In this document: piece by piece, positions 18,220-27,618 of the stretch
Position numbering within the stretch: the first letter of the stretch is position 1
Layout: each line of letters starts with the position of its first letter
Origin: an uncultured Eubacteriales bacterium
Lineage (GTDB): Bacteria > Bacillota > Clostridia > Christensenellales > Aristaeellaceae
Direction of reading: 5' to 3'
NCBI GenBank assembly: GCA_902764875.1
Contig: CACWXP010000015.1
Location: 22,794 to 86,793, forward strand
DNA: 64,000 nt
The notes under the pieces: model-generated
Told to the model about the DNA's origin: nothing
Databases searched by the model: none
What the model saw: the letters and a program-made list of their open reading frames with translations, nothing else
Program-made: the position numbers and the translations under genes

Positions 18220-20169
18220 ATGAAAAAGATCCTTTCCCTGGTTCTGGCGATCGCTCTCGTGCTGGGATGCATGAGCTTCGCCGCGGCTGAAGAAGCTGGC
18301 ACTGACACCTATAAGATGATCGACAGCTTCGACATCACCACGCTGGACTATGTTTTCAACAACAAGTCCTCCAACGGTGACTATCTGTGCAACTTTATTG
18401 AAGGCCTGCTCACGCAGGACTCTCACGGGAAACTGATCCCCGGCATGGCTTCTGAGTGGACCCACAATGAAGACGCCAGCGAGTGGACCTTCACGATCCG
18501 CGACGACGCCGTCTGGTCCACCAGCGAAGGCGAAGTATACGACAACGTGAAGGCGGAAGACTTTGTGACCGGTATGCAGCATGCTGTGGCCACTGATTCC
18601 GAAACCCTCGGTCTGGTTGAAGGCCTGATCGTCGGTCTGAAGGAATACAGAGCCGGCACCGGCACCTGGGACGACGTCGGCATCAAAGCTGACGGCAACA
18701 AACTGACCTACACCCTGACCCAGAGCTGCGCCTATTTCGACGGCATGACCACTTATTCCATCCTGTGGCCCATCAATGCCGAGTTCCTTGAATCCCAGGG
18801 TGACAAGTTCGGCGCTGTGGAAGCTTCCAGCATTCTGTACAACGGTGCCTACATCCTGTCCTCTCTGGTTTCCGCCCAGGAAGTTCGTTTCGACGCGAAC
18901 CCCAACTACTATGACAAGGACAATGTCTTTGTTCAGCACGTTGTGGTTTCCTACTATGACGGTAACGACCCCGCCCAGAACTTCAACATGTTCGTTCAGG
19001 GTGAAGTAACTTCGACCGCCATCAACTCTTCCCTGCCGGATGTTGTGAAGAAGGCTGACGAACTGTATGCCGACAATCAGTACAGGAGCCTGACGACGGC
19101 CACCTCCTACTGGGGCGCCTTCAACTTCGACCGTCAGTCCTATGCCCTGTACAACGATCCTTCCGTTTCAACCACCACCAAGGATGACGCGCAGAAGGCC
19201 GATGCCAAGGCTGCGATCCTGAACAAGTATTTCCGCCTGGCTATCTATGCGGCATACTCCACCAAGGCCACCCAGGCTGTGACCAAGGGCGAGGAAAGAG
19301 CGCTGGATGCTGCCCGCAACACGCTGGTACCCTACACCTTCGCTATCACCAGCGACGGCCGCAGCTACGGTTCCATCCTGACCAAGTATGTTGAAGAACT
19401 CGAGCCCGAATTTGCCGGCATCGACCTGAACGACGGTCAGGACGCCTGGTACAATCCCGAAAGAGCTCAGAAGTTCGCTGCAAAGGCCAAGGAAGAACTG
19501 GGCGACACGATCAGCAGCTGGCCGATCATCCTGGACTACCCGGTATACGCTGCCAGCGAAAACCAGAAGAATGCCGCCCTGGCGATGAAGGATTCCATCG
19601 AAAAGGCAATCGGCGACTATGTACAGGTGAACCTGGTCTATCTGGAAGGCAACTCTTCCGTTTACTATTCCGCGTTCTACACTGTGCCCACCGGTGAAGA
19701 CAACTCCATTGACTTCTCCTTCGGCGCCGGCTGGGGTCCTGACTACGGCGACCCGCTGACCTACATCCACTGCTTCGACGCCCTGGAAGGCGACATGCTG
19801 AACTACTCCGGCCTGAACATGGCCAGCGAGACCGAAAGCGAATCCGGCAAAGCCGCCAAGGAAGCAATCGGCCTGTATGCGATCCAGGAAGTGATGGATC
19901 AGGCGATTAAGGCTGTCGGCGACGAGCGTATTGAGCTGTTTGCGAAGTGCGAAGCGATGCTGCTGACCGGCGGCATCCTGCGTCCCTACAGCACCAGCGG
20001 CGCGAACCTGATGGTGAGCAAGGTTGTTCCTTTCACTGCCGGCTACGGTCTGTACGGTCAGGCTTCCTACAATATGGTTCCTTACTTCAAGTATATGAAA
20101 CTGCAGAGCGAGCCTGTAACCACCGAACAGTACGAGGCAGCCAAGGAAGCCTGGTTCGCCGGTGAATAA
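18220..20169 (+). CDS. amiA: Oligopeptide-binding protein, AmiA type
   Basis: Extracytoplasmic peptide-binding protein of 649 residues, first gene of the second peptide importer. Signal peptide 1-25 contains LVLGC, which fits a permissive lipobox, followed by FAAAEE, so either lipoprotein processing or ordinary cleavage is possible. The fold order is the normal one for this family (SEWTHNEDASEWTFTIRDDA near residue 80, NPNYYDKDN, then GWGPDYGDPLTYIHCF towards the end). The size matches streptococcal AmiA/AliA (about 650), clearly larger than OppA. ATG 18220 follows GGAGG; longer readings from TTG at 18097 lie in the leader. Confidence 0.88.
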   Translation: MKKILSLVLAIALVLGCMSFAAAEEAGTDTYKMIDSFDITTLDYVFNNKSSNGDYLCNFIEGLLTQDSHGKLIPGMASEWTHNEDASEWTFTIRDDAVWSTSEGEVYDNVKAEDFVTGMQHAVATDSETLGLVEGLIVGLKEYRAGTGTWDDVGIKADGNKLTYTLTQSCAYFDGMTTYSILWPINAEFLESQGDKFGAVEASSILYNGAYILSSLVSAQEVRFDANPNYYDKDNVFVQHVVVSYYDGNDPAQNFNMFVQGEVTSTAINSSLPDVVKKADELYADNQYRSLTTATSYWGAFNFDRQSYALYNDPSVSTTTKDDAQKADAKAAILNKYFRLAIYAAYSTKATQAVTKGEERALDAARNTLVPYTFAITSDGRSYGSILTKYVEELEPEFAGIDLNDGQDAWYNPERAQKFAAKAKEELGDTISSWPIILDYPVYAASENQKNAALAMKDSIEKAIGDYVQVNLVYLEGNSSVYYSAFYTVPTGEDNSIDFSFGAGWGPDYGDPLTYIHCFDALEGDMLNYSGLNMASETESESGKAAKEAIGLYAIQEVMDQAIKAVGDERIELFAKCEAMLLTGGILRPYSTSGANLMVSKVVPFTAGYGLYGQASYNMVPYFKYMKLQSEPVTTEQYEAAKEAWFAGE

Positions 20170-20213
20170 TCAGATATCCGAAGGATAACTTGATTTTGGT
20201 CAGATAAAAATGG

Positions 20214-20245
20214 CGGAAGCCGGAAGAGCAATCTCCCGGCTTCCG
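20214..20245 (+). terminator. Intercistronic hairpin between amiA and amiC
   Basis: Perfect 10-bp stem CGGAAGCCGG / CCGGCTTCCG with a 12-base loop, no T-run after it. Probably a partial terminator or 3'-end stabiliser that allows more AmiA than permease to be made. Confidence 0.6.
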
Positions 20246-20271
20246 TCGTTCCCTACAGGAAGGTTGACTGT

Positions 20272-21771
20272 ATGAAAAAGGGCTACATTCTGAAGCGATT
20301 GCTTCGTTCGCTGATCTCCATTCTGGTGATTATGCTGGTTGTTTTCATTCTCGTGTATACGCTGATTCCACGGGATAATATTTTCTTTGAGGATGCAACA
20401 TACCGTAAACTGGGTGGCAAGCCGGACGAAAAAACGGACTATGTCTATAACACCTGGGCCAGATTGGGCTATCTTGACTATGTCAAGATTAATGATTACT
20501 GTCTTGAAAAATATGAAGCAGGCAGCGAGGAAATGAAAAAAGCCGTGCTGCCGGATTCTCAGGAGACAGCGAATTTTGTTGCCCTGTATGAATCCAAAGG
20601 ATATACGGTCGAATACATGAAAGTCAGCGGACAGGCATACGCTTATAAAGATATACCTGTGATTCAGCGGCTGGCGACATGGTTCGGCAATCTGATCCAG
20701 ATTGACCATGTGAACCGGGTACAGGACCCGAATAATCCGGATCTGGAGCGGAAGATTTATTTCGGCACGACGCCGACCGGCGGGTGGGCCATTATCGGAA
20801 GCGGAACCTATCACAAGTATCTGTTATATACAGATTCGCATTTCCCGTTTATTCATCAGAATTTTATCACCCTTAACATGGGTAATTCCTATCCGACTTA
20901 TCAGGGACTGGAAGCATTATCAGTCATGTTCTCTCCCCAGGGAACAGAAGTCAAACGTGATGTCACGTTCGAGACAGGGGAAACAGCCTCATCAGCCATT
21001 AACTTCGGAACCCTTACCTACAAAGAGAATCTTGACCGAATGGACAAGAAAAAGTTCGTGGACCATTACGCAAACTATACCACCTTCAAAGATCAGGCGT
21101 CCATGGTGGGCACTTCTTTTACGATGGGTATTTTTGCGATGCTGCTGGCATACGGTATCGGCCTTCCGGTCGGCATGGCAATGGCCAGAAACAAGGACGG
21201 CGTGATTGATAAGCTGGGTATGCTCTTCATCATCTTTATCACCTCCGTGCCGTCTCTGGCATATATTTACATTTTCCGTTATCTCGGCACGACGATTTTC
21301 GGCCTGCCTTCCATTTTCACAACGTTCGGCCCCTCGGATATCCGCAGCTGGATCCTTCCGATTATCTCCCTTGCCCTTCCGTCCATTTCATCCCTGATGC
21401 TGTGGATCAGAAGGTACGTGGTGGATCAGTCCAATTCCGACTATGTCAAATTTGCCAAAGCCAAGGGACTGAGCCGGAAGGAGATCTTCAGGAGACATAT
21501 CTTCAAAAACGCCAGCATTCCGATTGTGCACGGGATTCCAAGCTCGCTGGCGGCCTGCATCACAGGCGCCATCATTACTGAGGCCATCTATTCCGTGGGC
21601 GGCATGGGAAAAATGCTGCCGAATGCCATCAACCAGTACAATAACGTCATGATTGTCGCGCTGACTTTCCTGTTTTCGACGATCTCCGTTGTTTCCGTGC
21701 TCCTCGGAGATATCATCCTGACAAAGGTAGATCCGCGCATCTCATTAACCGAGAAGGCAGGTAGATCATAA
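20272..21771 (+). CDS. amiC: Oligopeptide ABC permease, AmiC type
   Basis: A 499-residue membrane protein, matching streptococcal AmiC in length (about 498) and unlike OppB (about 306). The first helix (ISILVIMLVVFILVYTLIP) is followed by an exceptionally long external region of some 240 residues, then five C-terminal helices. The EAA loop is DYVKFAKAKGLSRKEIFRRH and the ending GGMGKMLPNAINQYNNVMIV is the conserved one. The gene ends TAATGG, overlapping the next start by one base. Confidence 0.9.
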   Translation: MKKGYILKRLLRSLISILVIMLVVFILVYTLIPRDNIFFEDATYRKLGGKPDEKTDYVYNTWARLGYLDYVKINDYCLEKYEAGSEEMKKAVLPDSQETANFVALYESKGYTVEYMKVSGQAYAYKDIPVIQRLATWFGNLIQIDHVNRVQDPNNPDLERKIYFGTTPTGGWAIIGSGTYHKYLLYTDSHFPFIHQNFITLNMGNSYPTYQGLEALSVMFSPQGTEVKRDVTFETGETASSAINFGTLTYKENLDRMDKKKFVDHYANYTTFKDQASMVGTSFTMGIFAMLLAYGIGLPVGMAMARNKDGVIDKLGMLFIIFITSVPSLAYIYIFRYLGTTIFGLPSIFTTFGPSDIRSWILPIISLALPSISSLMLWIRRYVVDQSNSDYVKFAKAKGLSRKEIFRRHIFKNASIPIVHGIPSSLAACITGAIITEAIYSVGGMGKMLPNAINQYNNVMIVALTFLFSTISVVSVLLGDIILTKVDPRISLTEKAGRS

Positions 21772-22700
21772 TGGAAAGAATTTCAGAAGACAATCTGTTT
21801 GAATTTGCGACCTTTGACGAAAAGGAATCGGAGCATATTGCCGCTCCCCGGTATTCCTACTGGAAATCCGTGTGGCGCACATTCTTTAAAAGCAAGGTGA
21901 CGGTTTTTCTGTCCGTCTTTGTGATTGTTCTGGTTGCTTTCGCCCTGATCCAGCCTCTGCAATCCGGTTATTCTCCGACCGTGGCGCCGAACATTAACAA
22001 TGCGGATATGAAATATCTTCCGCCCAGCGCGGAACATATTTTCGGAACCGACAATATCGGAAACGAAGTCTGGGACGTGGTATGGGCAGGCGCAAGGAAC
22101 TCCATTATTGTCAGCTTTGTCAGTACCGCCATCATTATGGTAGTTGGCATTCTTGTCGGAGCCATATGGGGTTTCAGCAAAAAGATGGATAAATGGATGA
22201 TTGAGGTTTACAACGTGGTTGCAAACGTTCCTTATCTCCTGCTGGCCATGGTGCTGTCCTATGTGCTGGGCGCCGGACTTGGAACGCTGATTTTTGTCAT
22301 GACCTGTATTGACTGGATCTATGTTGCATATTTTATCCGTACCCAGGTGATGATCATCCGTGACCGAGAATACAATATGGCCAGTAAATGTCTGGGAACC
22401 AAGACATTTACCATGATCGTCAAGAACATTCTTCCGTATCTTGTTTCCGTCATTGTGACATACATCTCCCGTGAAATTCCCGGGCTGATTTCCTACGAAG
22501 TATTCCTTTCCTATCTGGGTCTGGGTCTTGGTACCAACTATGCCTCTCTGGGCCGGACGATTTCACAGTATAAATCATTCATGACCGGGTATCCTCATCT
22601 GTTCTGGATTCCTGTACTGGTTCTGGCGGCCATTGCGATTTCCCTGTATGTGGTCGGACAGAAACTGGCGGATGCGACGGATCCGCGGACACATCGGTAG
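21771..22700 (+). CDS. amiD: Oligopeptide ABC permease, AmiD type
   Basis: Second permease, 309 residues (AmiD is about 308). Helix 1 is at about 38-60, the FGTDNIGNEVWDVVWAGARN segment follows, and the EAA loop reads EYNMASKCLGTKTFTMIVKN. The conserved ISYEVFLSYLGLGLGTNYAS and ADATDPRTHR ends are present. Start overlaps amiC by one base. Confidence 0.9.
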   Translation: MERISEDNLFEFATFDEKESEHIAAPRYSYWKSVWRTFFKSKVTVFLSVFVIVLVAFALIQPLQSGYSPTVAPNINNADMKYLPPSAEHIFGTDNIGNEVWDVVWAGARNSIIVSFVSTAIIMVVGILVGAIWGFSKKMDKWMIEVYNVVANVPYLLLAMVLSYVLGAGLGTLIFVMTCIDWIYVAYFIRTQVMIIRDREYNMASKCLGTKTFTMIVKNILPYLVSVIVTYISREIPGLISYEVFLSYLGLGLGTNYASLGRTISQYKSFMTGYPHLFWIPVLVLAAIAISLYVVGQKLADATDPRTHR

Positions 22701-22709
22701 GAGGCAGGC

Positions 22710-23783
22710 ATGAAAGATAAAATTATTATTTCCGCGAAGGATATTGAAGTTCAGTTTCGCGTGCGGGACAGATTCCTGACGGCGATCCGGAACGTTTCGC
22801 TGGACCTGTATGAAGGGGAGACATTTGCCATCGTCGGTGAATCCGGAAGCGGAAAATCCGTATTTACAAAAACATTTACCGGTATGCTGGAATCCAACGG
22901 AAAAATCACCAACGGTTCCATTATGTACCATGGACAGGATCTGACCAAACTGAAGAAGGAAAAAGACTGGGCAGGAATTCGCGGCGTCAAGATTGCGACG
23001 GTTTTCCAAGATCCCATGACGTCCCTGAATCCTATCCGAACCATCGGTTTCCAGATCACTGAGGTGATCGAAAAGCATCAGAAGCTTTCCAAATCAGAAG
23101 CCAAAGCCCAGGCAATCAGCATCATGGAGCGGGTTGGCATTCCCAATGCGGCAGATCGGTTTGACAATTATCCTTTCCAGTATTCGGGCGGAATGCGTCA
23201 ACGGATTGTTATTGCCATTGCACTGGCATGCCATCCGGAAATCCTGATCTGTGACGAGCCGACAACTGCCCTGGATGTGACGATTCAGGCACAGATTATC
23301 AAACTGATCAAAGATCTGCAAAAGGAACTTGGATTTACGACCATCTATATTACGCATGACCTGGGTGTTGTTGCCAATGTTGCGGACCGGGTCGGCGTGA
23401 TGTACGGCGGGCAGATTATTGAATACGGAACGGTGAACGAGATTTTCTACGATCCGCAACATCCGTATACCTGGGCGTTGCTATCGGCATTGCCGCAGCT
23501 GGGCGTTAAGGGTGAAGATCTTTACTATATCACCGGAACCCCGCCCTCTCTGTATAATAAAATTGAGGGGGACGCTTTTGCGCCGCGGAACCCTCAGGCA
23601 CTGAAGATCGATTTTGCGAAAGAGCCGCCATTCTTCAAGGTAAGCGATACGCATTATGCCAAAACATGGCTTTTGGATCCGAGGGCCCCGAAGGTGGAAA
23701 AACCGGCAGCGATTCAGAATTTGCATGAGAAGATTCTCAAAATGACCGCTAAAGGAGGTGCTTTCCATGTCGGCAATGACTAA
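22710..23783 (+). CDS. amiE: Oligopeptide ABC ATPase, AmiE type
   Basis: ATPase of 357 residues. Walker [10 protein letters not shown]-loop [10 protein letters not shown], signature [14 protein letters not shown], Walker [14 protein letters not shown]-loop [11 protein letters not shown]. The long C-terminal region lacks the cysteine cluster seen in the OppD of this window ([16 protein letters not shown] replaces it), as is usual for AmiE. GGAGG lies 6 bases before the ATG. Confidence 0.92.
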   Translation: MKDKIIISAKDIEVQFRVRDRFLTAIRNVSLDLYEGETFAIVGESGSGKSVFTKTFTGMLESNGKITNGSIMYHGQDLTKLKKEKDWAGIRGVKIATVFQDPMTSLNPIRTIGFQITEVIEKHQKLSKSEAKAQAISIMERVGIPNAADRFDNYPFQYSGGMRQRIVIAIALACHPEILICDEPTTALDVTIQAQIIKLIKDLQKELGFTTIYITHDLGVVANVADRVGVMYGGQIIEYGTVNEIFYDPQHPYTWALLSALPQLGVKGEDLYYITGTPPSLYNKIEGDAFAPRNPQALKIDFAKEPPFFKVSDTHYAKTWLLDPRAPKVEKPAAIQNLHEKILKMTAKGGAFHVGND

Positions 23784-24726
23784 CCGGGATGTGCTGCTCT
23801 CGCTGAAAGATGTGGAAATCTCTTTCGATAACGGCGGAAGAAAAAAATTCAAAGCGGTTCAGGGAGCAACCTTTGATATTTACAAAGGCGAAACCTTTGC
23901 GCTGGTGGGAGAATCCGGGAGCGGAAAGACCACGATCGGACGGGCCATTATGCGGATCAATGAGCTGAGCAACGGGGAAATCCTGTTCGAAGGCAAAAGA
24001 ATTTCCGGAAAACTCAGCAAGCAGGAAGACATGGAAGTCATCCGCAACATTCAGATGATTTTCCAGGATCCTGCCGCCTCGCTGAACGAACGCGCGACGA
24101 TCGAATACTGTATTTCCGAAGGCCTGTATAATTTCCATCTCTATCAGAACGAGCAGGATCGTCTGGTAAAGGTTGACCGTGCACTGGAGGAAGTCGGACT
24201 GCTGCCGGAACACAAATCAAGATATCCTCATGAGTTTTCCGGAGGCCAGCGTCAGCGCGTCGGCATCGCCCGGGCGCTGATTATGGAACCGAAACTGGTT
24301 GTGGCGGATGAACCGATTTCCGCACTGGATGTTTCCATCCGTGCACAGGTGCTGAACCTGATGAACAAGCTGAAAAATGAAAAAGGCCTGACTTATCTGT
24401 TCATTGCCCACGACCTTTCCGTTGTTCGCTTTATTGCCGACCGGATTGCCGTGATTCATCTCGGCCGTATTGTTGAAATCGCAGAGACAGAAGAGCTTTT
24501 TGCGTATCCTCTGCATCCATACACGATTTCTCTGCTCAGCGCAGTTCCCATGCCGGATCCTGTTATTGAAAAGCAACGGGAGCCCATTGTATACAGTGAA
24601 ACAACAGAGGAAAAAACAGGCCCGGATTATGAAATGCGTGAAATACGGCCCGGGCACTTCGTCTATTGCAATCCGGAACAGGCCATGGAATATCAGAAAG
24701 CCGCGGAATCAATAAAAGAAGGCTGA
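23767..24726 (+). CDS. amiF: Oligopeptide ABC ATPase, AmiF type
   Basis: Partner ATPase, about 319 residues: Walker [11 protein letters not shown]-loop [14 protein letters not shown], signature [14 protein letters not shown], Walker [14 protein letters not shown]-loop [12 protein letters not shown] place the start at ATG 23767, seven bases after AAAGGAGGT; a GTG at 23758 sits inside that ribosome site. The gene overlaps amiE by 17 bases, and its end overlaps the convergent minus-strand gene by 18 bases. Confidence 0.9.
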   Translation: MSAMTNRDVLLSLKDVEISFDNGGRKKFKAVQGATFDIYKGETFALVGESGSGKTTIGRAIMRINELSNGEILFEGKRISGKLSKQEDMEVIRNIQMIFQDPAASLNERATIEYCISEGLYNFHLYQNEQDRLVKVDRALEEVGLLPEHKSRYPHEFSGGQRQRVGIARALIMEPKLVVADEPISALDVSIRAQVLNLMNKLKNEKGLTYLFIAHDLSVVRFIADRIAVIHLGRIVEIAETEELFAYPLHPYTISLLSAVPMPDPVIEKQREPIVYSETTEEKTGPDYEMREIRPGHFVYCNPEQAMEYQKAAESIKEG

Positions 24727-25077
24727 GAGAATCCCGGCCAGCAATAACAGCAGGATACTGACGAGGAAAGGATAGTTCAGGCTATTCTTTCTTTCTTCGT
24801 TTTTGTCGGACTTAAAAGCTTCGTAGGATTTCATTTCGGATTTCCGGAAGCTGCGTTTGGAAACATACTCCATGATATCAAAATCACCGTGCCGGATCAG
24901 CGAATAAACCACGCCGAGGATCAGAAGGATCAGGCCGGTGATCGTTAAGGCATCAATGAATTTCAGCAGTTTCTTTTCGGAAGTGATCAGGACGATCAGC
25001 GGATAGACCAGCGCGGCGCACAGACAGGTCAGAAAAGGTCTGACCTGAAACGATTTAAGACGCGAGATCACAGACAT
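24709..25077 (-). CDS. DUF3899-family membrane protein
   Basis: Small membrane protein of 122 residues with two central helices ([17 protein letters not shown] and [19 protein letters not shown]) and a third at the C-terminus ([17 protein letters not shown]). The middle [16 protein letters not shown] is the usual DUF3899 signature as I recall it. Function is unknown. ATG at 25077 has AAGGAG eleven bases upstream; the frame extends further upstream but without another good site. It is the last gene of the minus-strand envelope cluster. Confidence 0.7.
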   Translation of the reverse strand: MSVISRLKSFQVRPFLTCLCAALVYPLIVLITSEKKLLKFIDALTITGLILLILGVVYSLIRHGDFDIMEYVSKRSFRKSEMKSYEAFKSDKNEERKNSLNYPFLVSILLLLLAGILSAFFY

Positions 25078-25114
25078 TTTGCTTCTTTCTCCTTTGCGCC
25101 CGGCCGGCGTATGC

Positions 25115-25909
25115 TTATGATTCCGGATCCTCCGCAGAGGCCGTCCCTGCCGGGGTGCCATCCGTGTTCAGGGGATACCGGTTCTTCGGGAGATTGTAAT
25201 AGGGGATCACAACATGCTGAGGCAGCGAGACGGCCAGGGCGGTGATGGATTCCTTCATCGCGCTGCAGATCCGCGCCGTTTCCTCCCGGTTCGGGGCATC
25301 CGGATGATAGAGCACGGACGGACCGAAATGGATTTCGGAAAGTCTGGGGGCGATATACATCGGAACAAAACGGAGAGCTTTTCCGGTTTTCCGGTAGTAA
25401 ACGGCCGCCAGGTCGGCAAAATGCTCCTGGAACTGCCAGAGGATACCGTTATAAGGTTCATTCTTTTCCGGAAAGATGACAATATCGCTTCCGGCGTTCA
25501 GCAGTTCGACCGATTTCCGGAAGGTGGTCAGGACCCGGGTATCGTGCCAGACCGGGACGGTGTGCGCATTGTTCAGAATATACGGCGCCAGCGGCGCGAT
25601 CAGGTGGCTGGCCAGGCGGAAAAACCAGCGGAACGCTTTGGGCTTCATGGACCAGAAATCCCGAAAAGCATAGGCGGGAACTTCTTTCCGGTCCATCATT
25701 TCGCCGACGCACCAGATCGCCTGCTTTCGGGGCATGTACAATTCAGCCGCGACCGGCCCGTACATCTGGGCATGATTGCCGACGATGACGCAGGGCTCCG
25801 CCGGCAGATTCTCGGTGCCGATCAGCCTGTATTTGGGGAAAACCTGTTTGACAATCCGATAGATCAGCCGGAACAGCGGGGGTTTTTTTTCTTTTGCGGA
25901 GGTCTGCAT
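25115..25909 (-). CDS. Lysophospholipid acyltransferase (PlsC-like)
   Basis: A 264-residue acyltransferase-like protein, probably transferring an acyl chain to a lysophospholipid at the membrane. Motif I reads GNHAQMYGP instead of the classical NHxxxxD; motif III is VIFPEKNEPYNG and the end is QHVVIPYYNLPKNRYP. A clostridial subfamily with NHxQMxGP shares this departure, so loss of activity is not implied. It is the fourth gene downstream of the flippase-like gene and abuts the GtrA gene (stop 25910, start 25909). Confidence 0.7.
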   Translation of the reverse strand: MQTSAKEKKPPLFRLIYRIVKQVFPKYRLIGTENLPAEPCVIVGNHAQMYGPVAAELYMPRKQAIWCVGEMMDRKEVPAYAFRDFWSMKPKAFRWFFRLASHLIAPLAPYILNNAHTVPVWHDTRVLTTFRKSVELLNAGSDIVIFPEKNEPYNGILWQFQEHFADLAAVYYRKTGKALRFVPMYIAPRLSEIHFGPSVLYHPDAPNREETARICSAMKESITALAVSLPQHVVIPYYNLPKNRYPLNTDGTPAGTASAEDPES

Positions 25910-26422
25910 TTATGATTTTCCTTTCGACTGTGCGCGGCGGTTGGTGTCGATCGATTCCCCGAAGACGACATACCGGTCAAACAGATATTCTGTCACAAAA
26001 TTGAGCGCCATGTTCAGCCCGGTGACCAGATATTCGTTCCAGCCGCAGGATTTGGTAAGCCAGTCGCCGAGAAGGGTTGTCAAAGGCGTGAACACTGCGT
26101 AATAGGCCGCAACTTTGAGCATGGCCACGGGAACGTTATTGGCCGAGCGGAAGGTGAACTCCCGGTTCAGCGTGAAATTCCAGATCACGGAGAGGACAAG
26201 GGCCGGAAGATAACAGGCCCAGTAGTCCCAGTTTGTCAGTTCCTGCAGCAGGGTGAAGACGACGATTTCCACCACGCCCGCGGAAATGGAAAACAGCACG
26301 AATTTAACCGACCGGGACAGTTCACCGCGATCCGCCGTTTTTTCCTCTTCGGGTGCCTTTCGCCCTTCGGATTCGTTTTTCTCCTCTTTGGGTACTTTTC
26401 TCATTTCGGATTCATTTCCCAT
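25910..26422 (-). CDS. GtrA-family membrane protein
   Basis: 170 residues: a charged, repetitive N-terminus (EEKNESEGRKAPEEEK, about 40 residues) then four helices of the GtrA fold (FVLFSISAGVVEIVVFTLLQ, YLPALVLSVIWNFTLNREF, and LNMALNFVTEYLFDRYVVF at the end). Such proteins help move or retain polyprenyl-linked sugars across the membrane. The Glu/Lys-rich head looks like an internal repeat (KVPKEEKNESE / KAPEEEKTAD). Neighbours are a glycosyltransferase and a flippase-like protein. Confidence 0.8.
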   Translation of the reverse strand: MGNESEMRKVPKEEKNESEGRKAPEEEKTADRGELSRSVKFVLFSISAGVVEIVVFTLLQELTNWDYWACYLPALVLSVIWNFTLNREFTFRSANNVPVAMLKVAAYYAVFTPLTTLLGDWLTKSCGWNEYLVTGLNMALNFVTEYLFDRYVVFGESIDTNRRAQSKGKS

Positions 26423-26439
26423 TCTGATTCACCCGCTTA

Positions 26440-27618
26440 TCATGATTTTTTCATTTGGCTATACCGGTCCATCACTGCCTGATATTCTTCGAGCACCATC
26501 GGCATCAGCTTTTCCCAGGAGAGCGGGATGGTTTCCCGGGCAGCCTCCCCGATTTTCCGGGGGTCTTCCGCGGTGAAGATCCGGATGATTTCATCCCGCA
26601 TGGCCCGGGGGTTATCCGCGGCGGTGAAGCCGTTGACGTTTTTCCGGATGGCCGCGGCTGTGTTGGAGCCTTCTGCTGCCAGCGTCGGGACGCCGAGCAC
26701 CGCGGCTTCCCGGAGAACCAGCGGACTGTTGTCGAACACGGAAGGGAAGAACAGAAGATCCGCGTTCAGATAAACCCCCTGCAGCAGTTCCCGGTCACTG
26801 ATCAGGCCGGTAAAGAGAACCTGCTGATCCGTCAGGCCGAGGGAGGCGGCGTACCGGGCAATGTCCTGCTCATCCTTTCCGCTTCCGGCCATGATCAGGA
26901 ACCAGTCATTGCCCTGATCGCACAGAAGCCGGAAGGTATCCAGAATCAGCCGCTGATTCTTGTACCAGATCTGCTGGCCGACAAAAAGCAGGATATGCTT
27001 TCCCGGGGGGATCCGGAAGGCGGATGCCGCCCTTGCTTTCAGATCCGCCGGATGGGCGGGATAGGCGGTGTCTGTTCCGTTGGGCATCACATGATACGGC
27101 TTGCGGAATCCATAGGAGCGCAGCGTCTCCCCGGTCTCCTCCGAACAGGCCCATACCTCATCGCAGCTTTCATACAGCTTTACGATCTGCCGGGTGACCG
27201 CTCCGGCGATCGCCCGGCTTTTTGTGAATTCCAGGATGGCGTCGTATACCTTGGAATGGAATGTCGCCACCACCGGAATGTTCATCTTCCGCCCCAGGGA
27301 GACCGCGTATTCCCCAAGCAGGGAGGGACTGTGAAAATGAAAAATGTCCGGCTGCGTTTCGGCAATCTGCGCCGGAAGTTTCGGATCCAGCTTCGGAATG
27401 GCACTGGCATACCGGGAGAAGGGGGCACGGATGGTTCCGGATGTCAGGACAGGATACGGAAAACGGTGCTTTTCCAGATAGCGGCTCTCCATGGCCGGAC
27501 AGACCACCACCGCGTCCATATGACGCGCGTATTCGTGTACGGTTTCGGTTACCCCGTCGATGACCGGGAAATAATTGTCGATAAACTGCACCGAGCGGAT
27601 CGGAGAACTCGGACTCAT
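26440..27618 (-). CDS. GT4-family glycosyltransferase
   Basis: A GT-B glycosyltransferase of 392 residues. N-terminal half: VQFIDNYFPVIDGVTETVHE and the DIFHFHSPSLLGEYA loop. C-terminal half: HVMPNGTDTAYP, ILLFVGQQIWYKNQRL and the donor-binding region FFPSVFDNSPLVLREAAVLG with the retained E-x7-E glutamates. It likely uses a nucleotide sugar to modify a lipid (mannosyl- or glucosyl-diacylglycerol synthesis is common for this type). Start ATG 27618 overlaps the upstream gene stop by four bases. Confidence 0.82.
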   Translation of the reverse strand: MSPSSPIRSVQFIDNYFPVIDGVTETVHEYARHMDAVVVCPAMESRYLEKHRFPYPVLTSGTIRAPFSRYASAIPKLDPKLPAQIAETQPDIFHFHSPSLLGEYAVSLGRKMNIPVVATFHSKVYDAILEFTKSRAIAGAVTRQIVKLYESCDEVWACSEETGETLRSYGFRKPYHVMPNGTDTAYPAHPADLKARAASAFRIPPGKHILLFVGQQIWYKNQRLILDTFRLLCDQGNDWFLIMAGSGKDEQDIARYAASLGLTDQQVLFTGLISDRELLQGVYLNADLLFFPSVFDNSPLVLREAAVLGVPTLAAEGSNTAAAIRKNVNGFTAADNPRAMRDEIIRIFTAEDPRKIGEAARETIPLSWEKLMPMVLEEYQAVMDRYSQMKKS

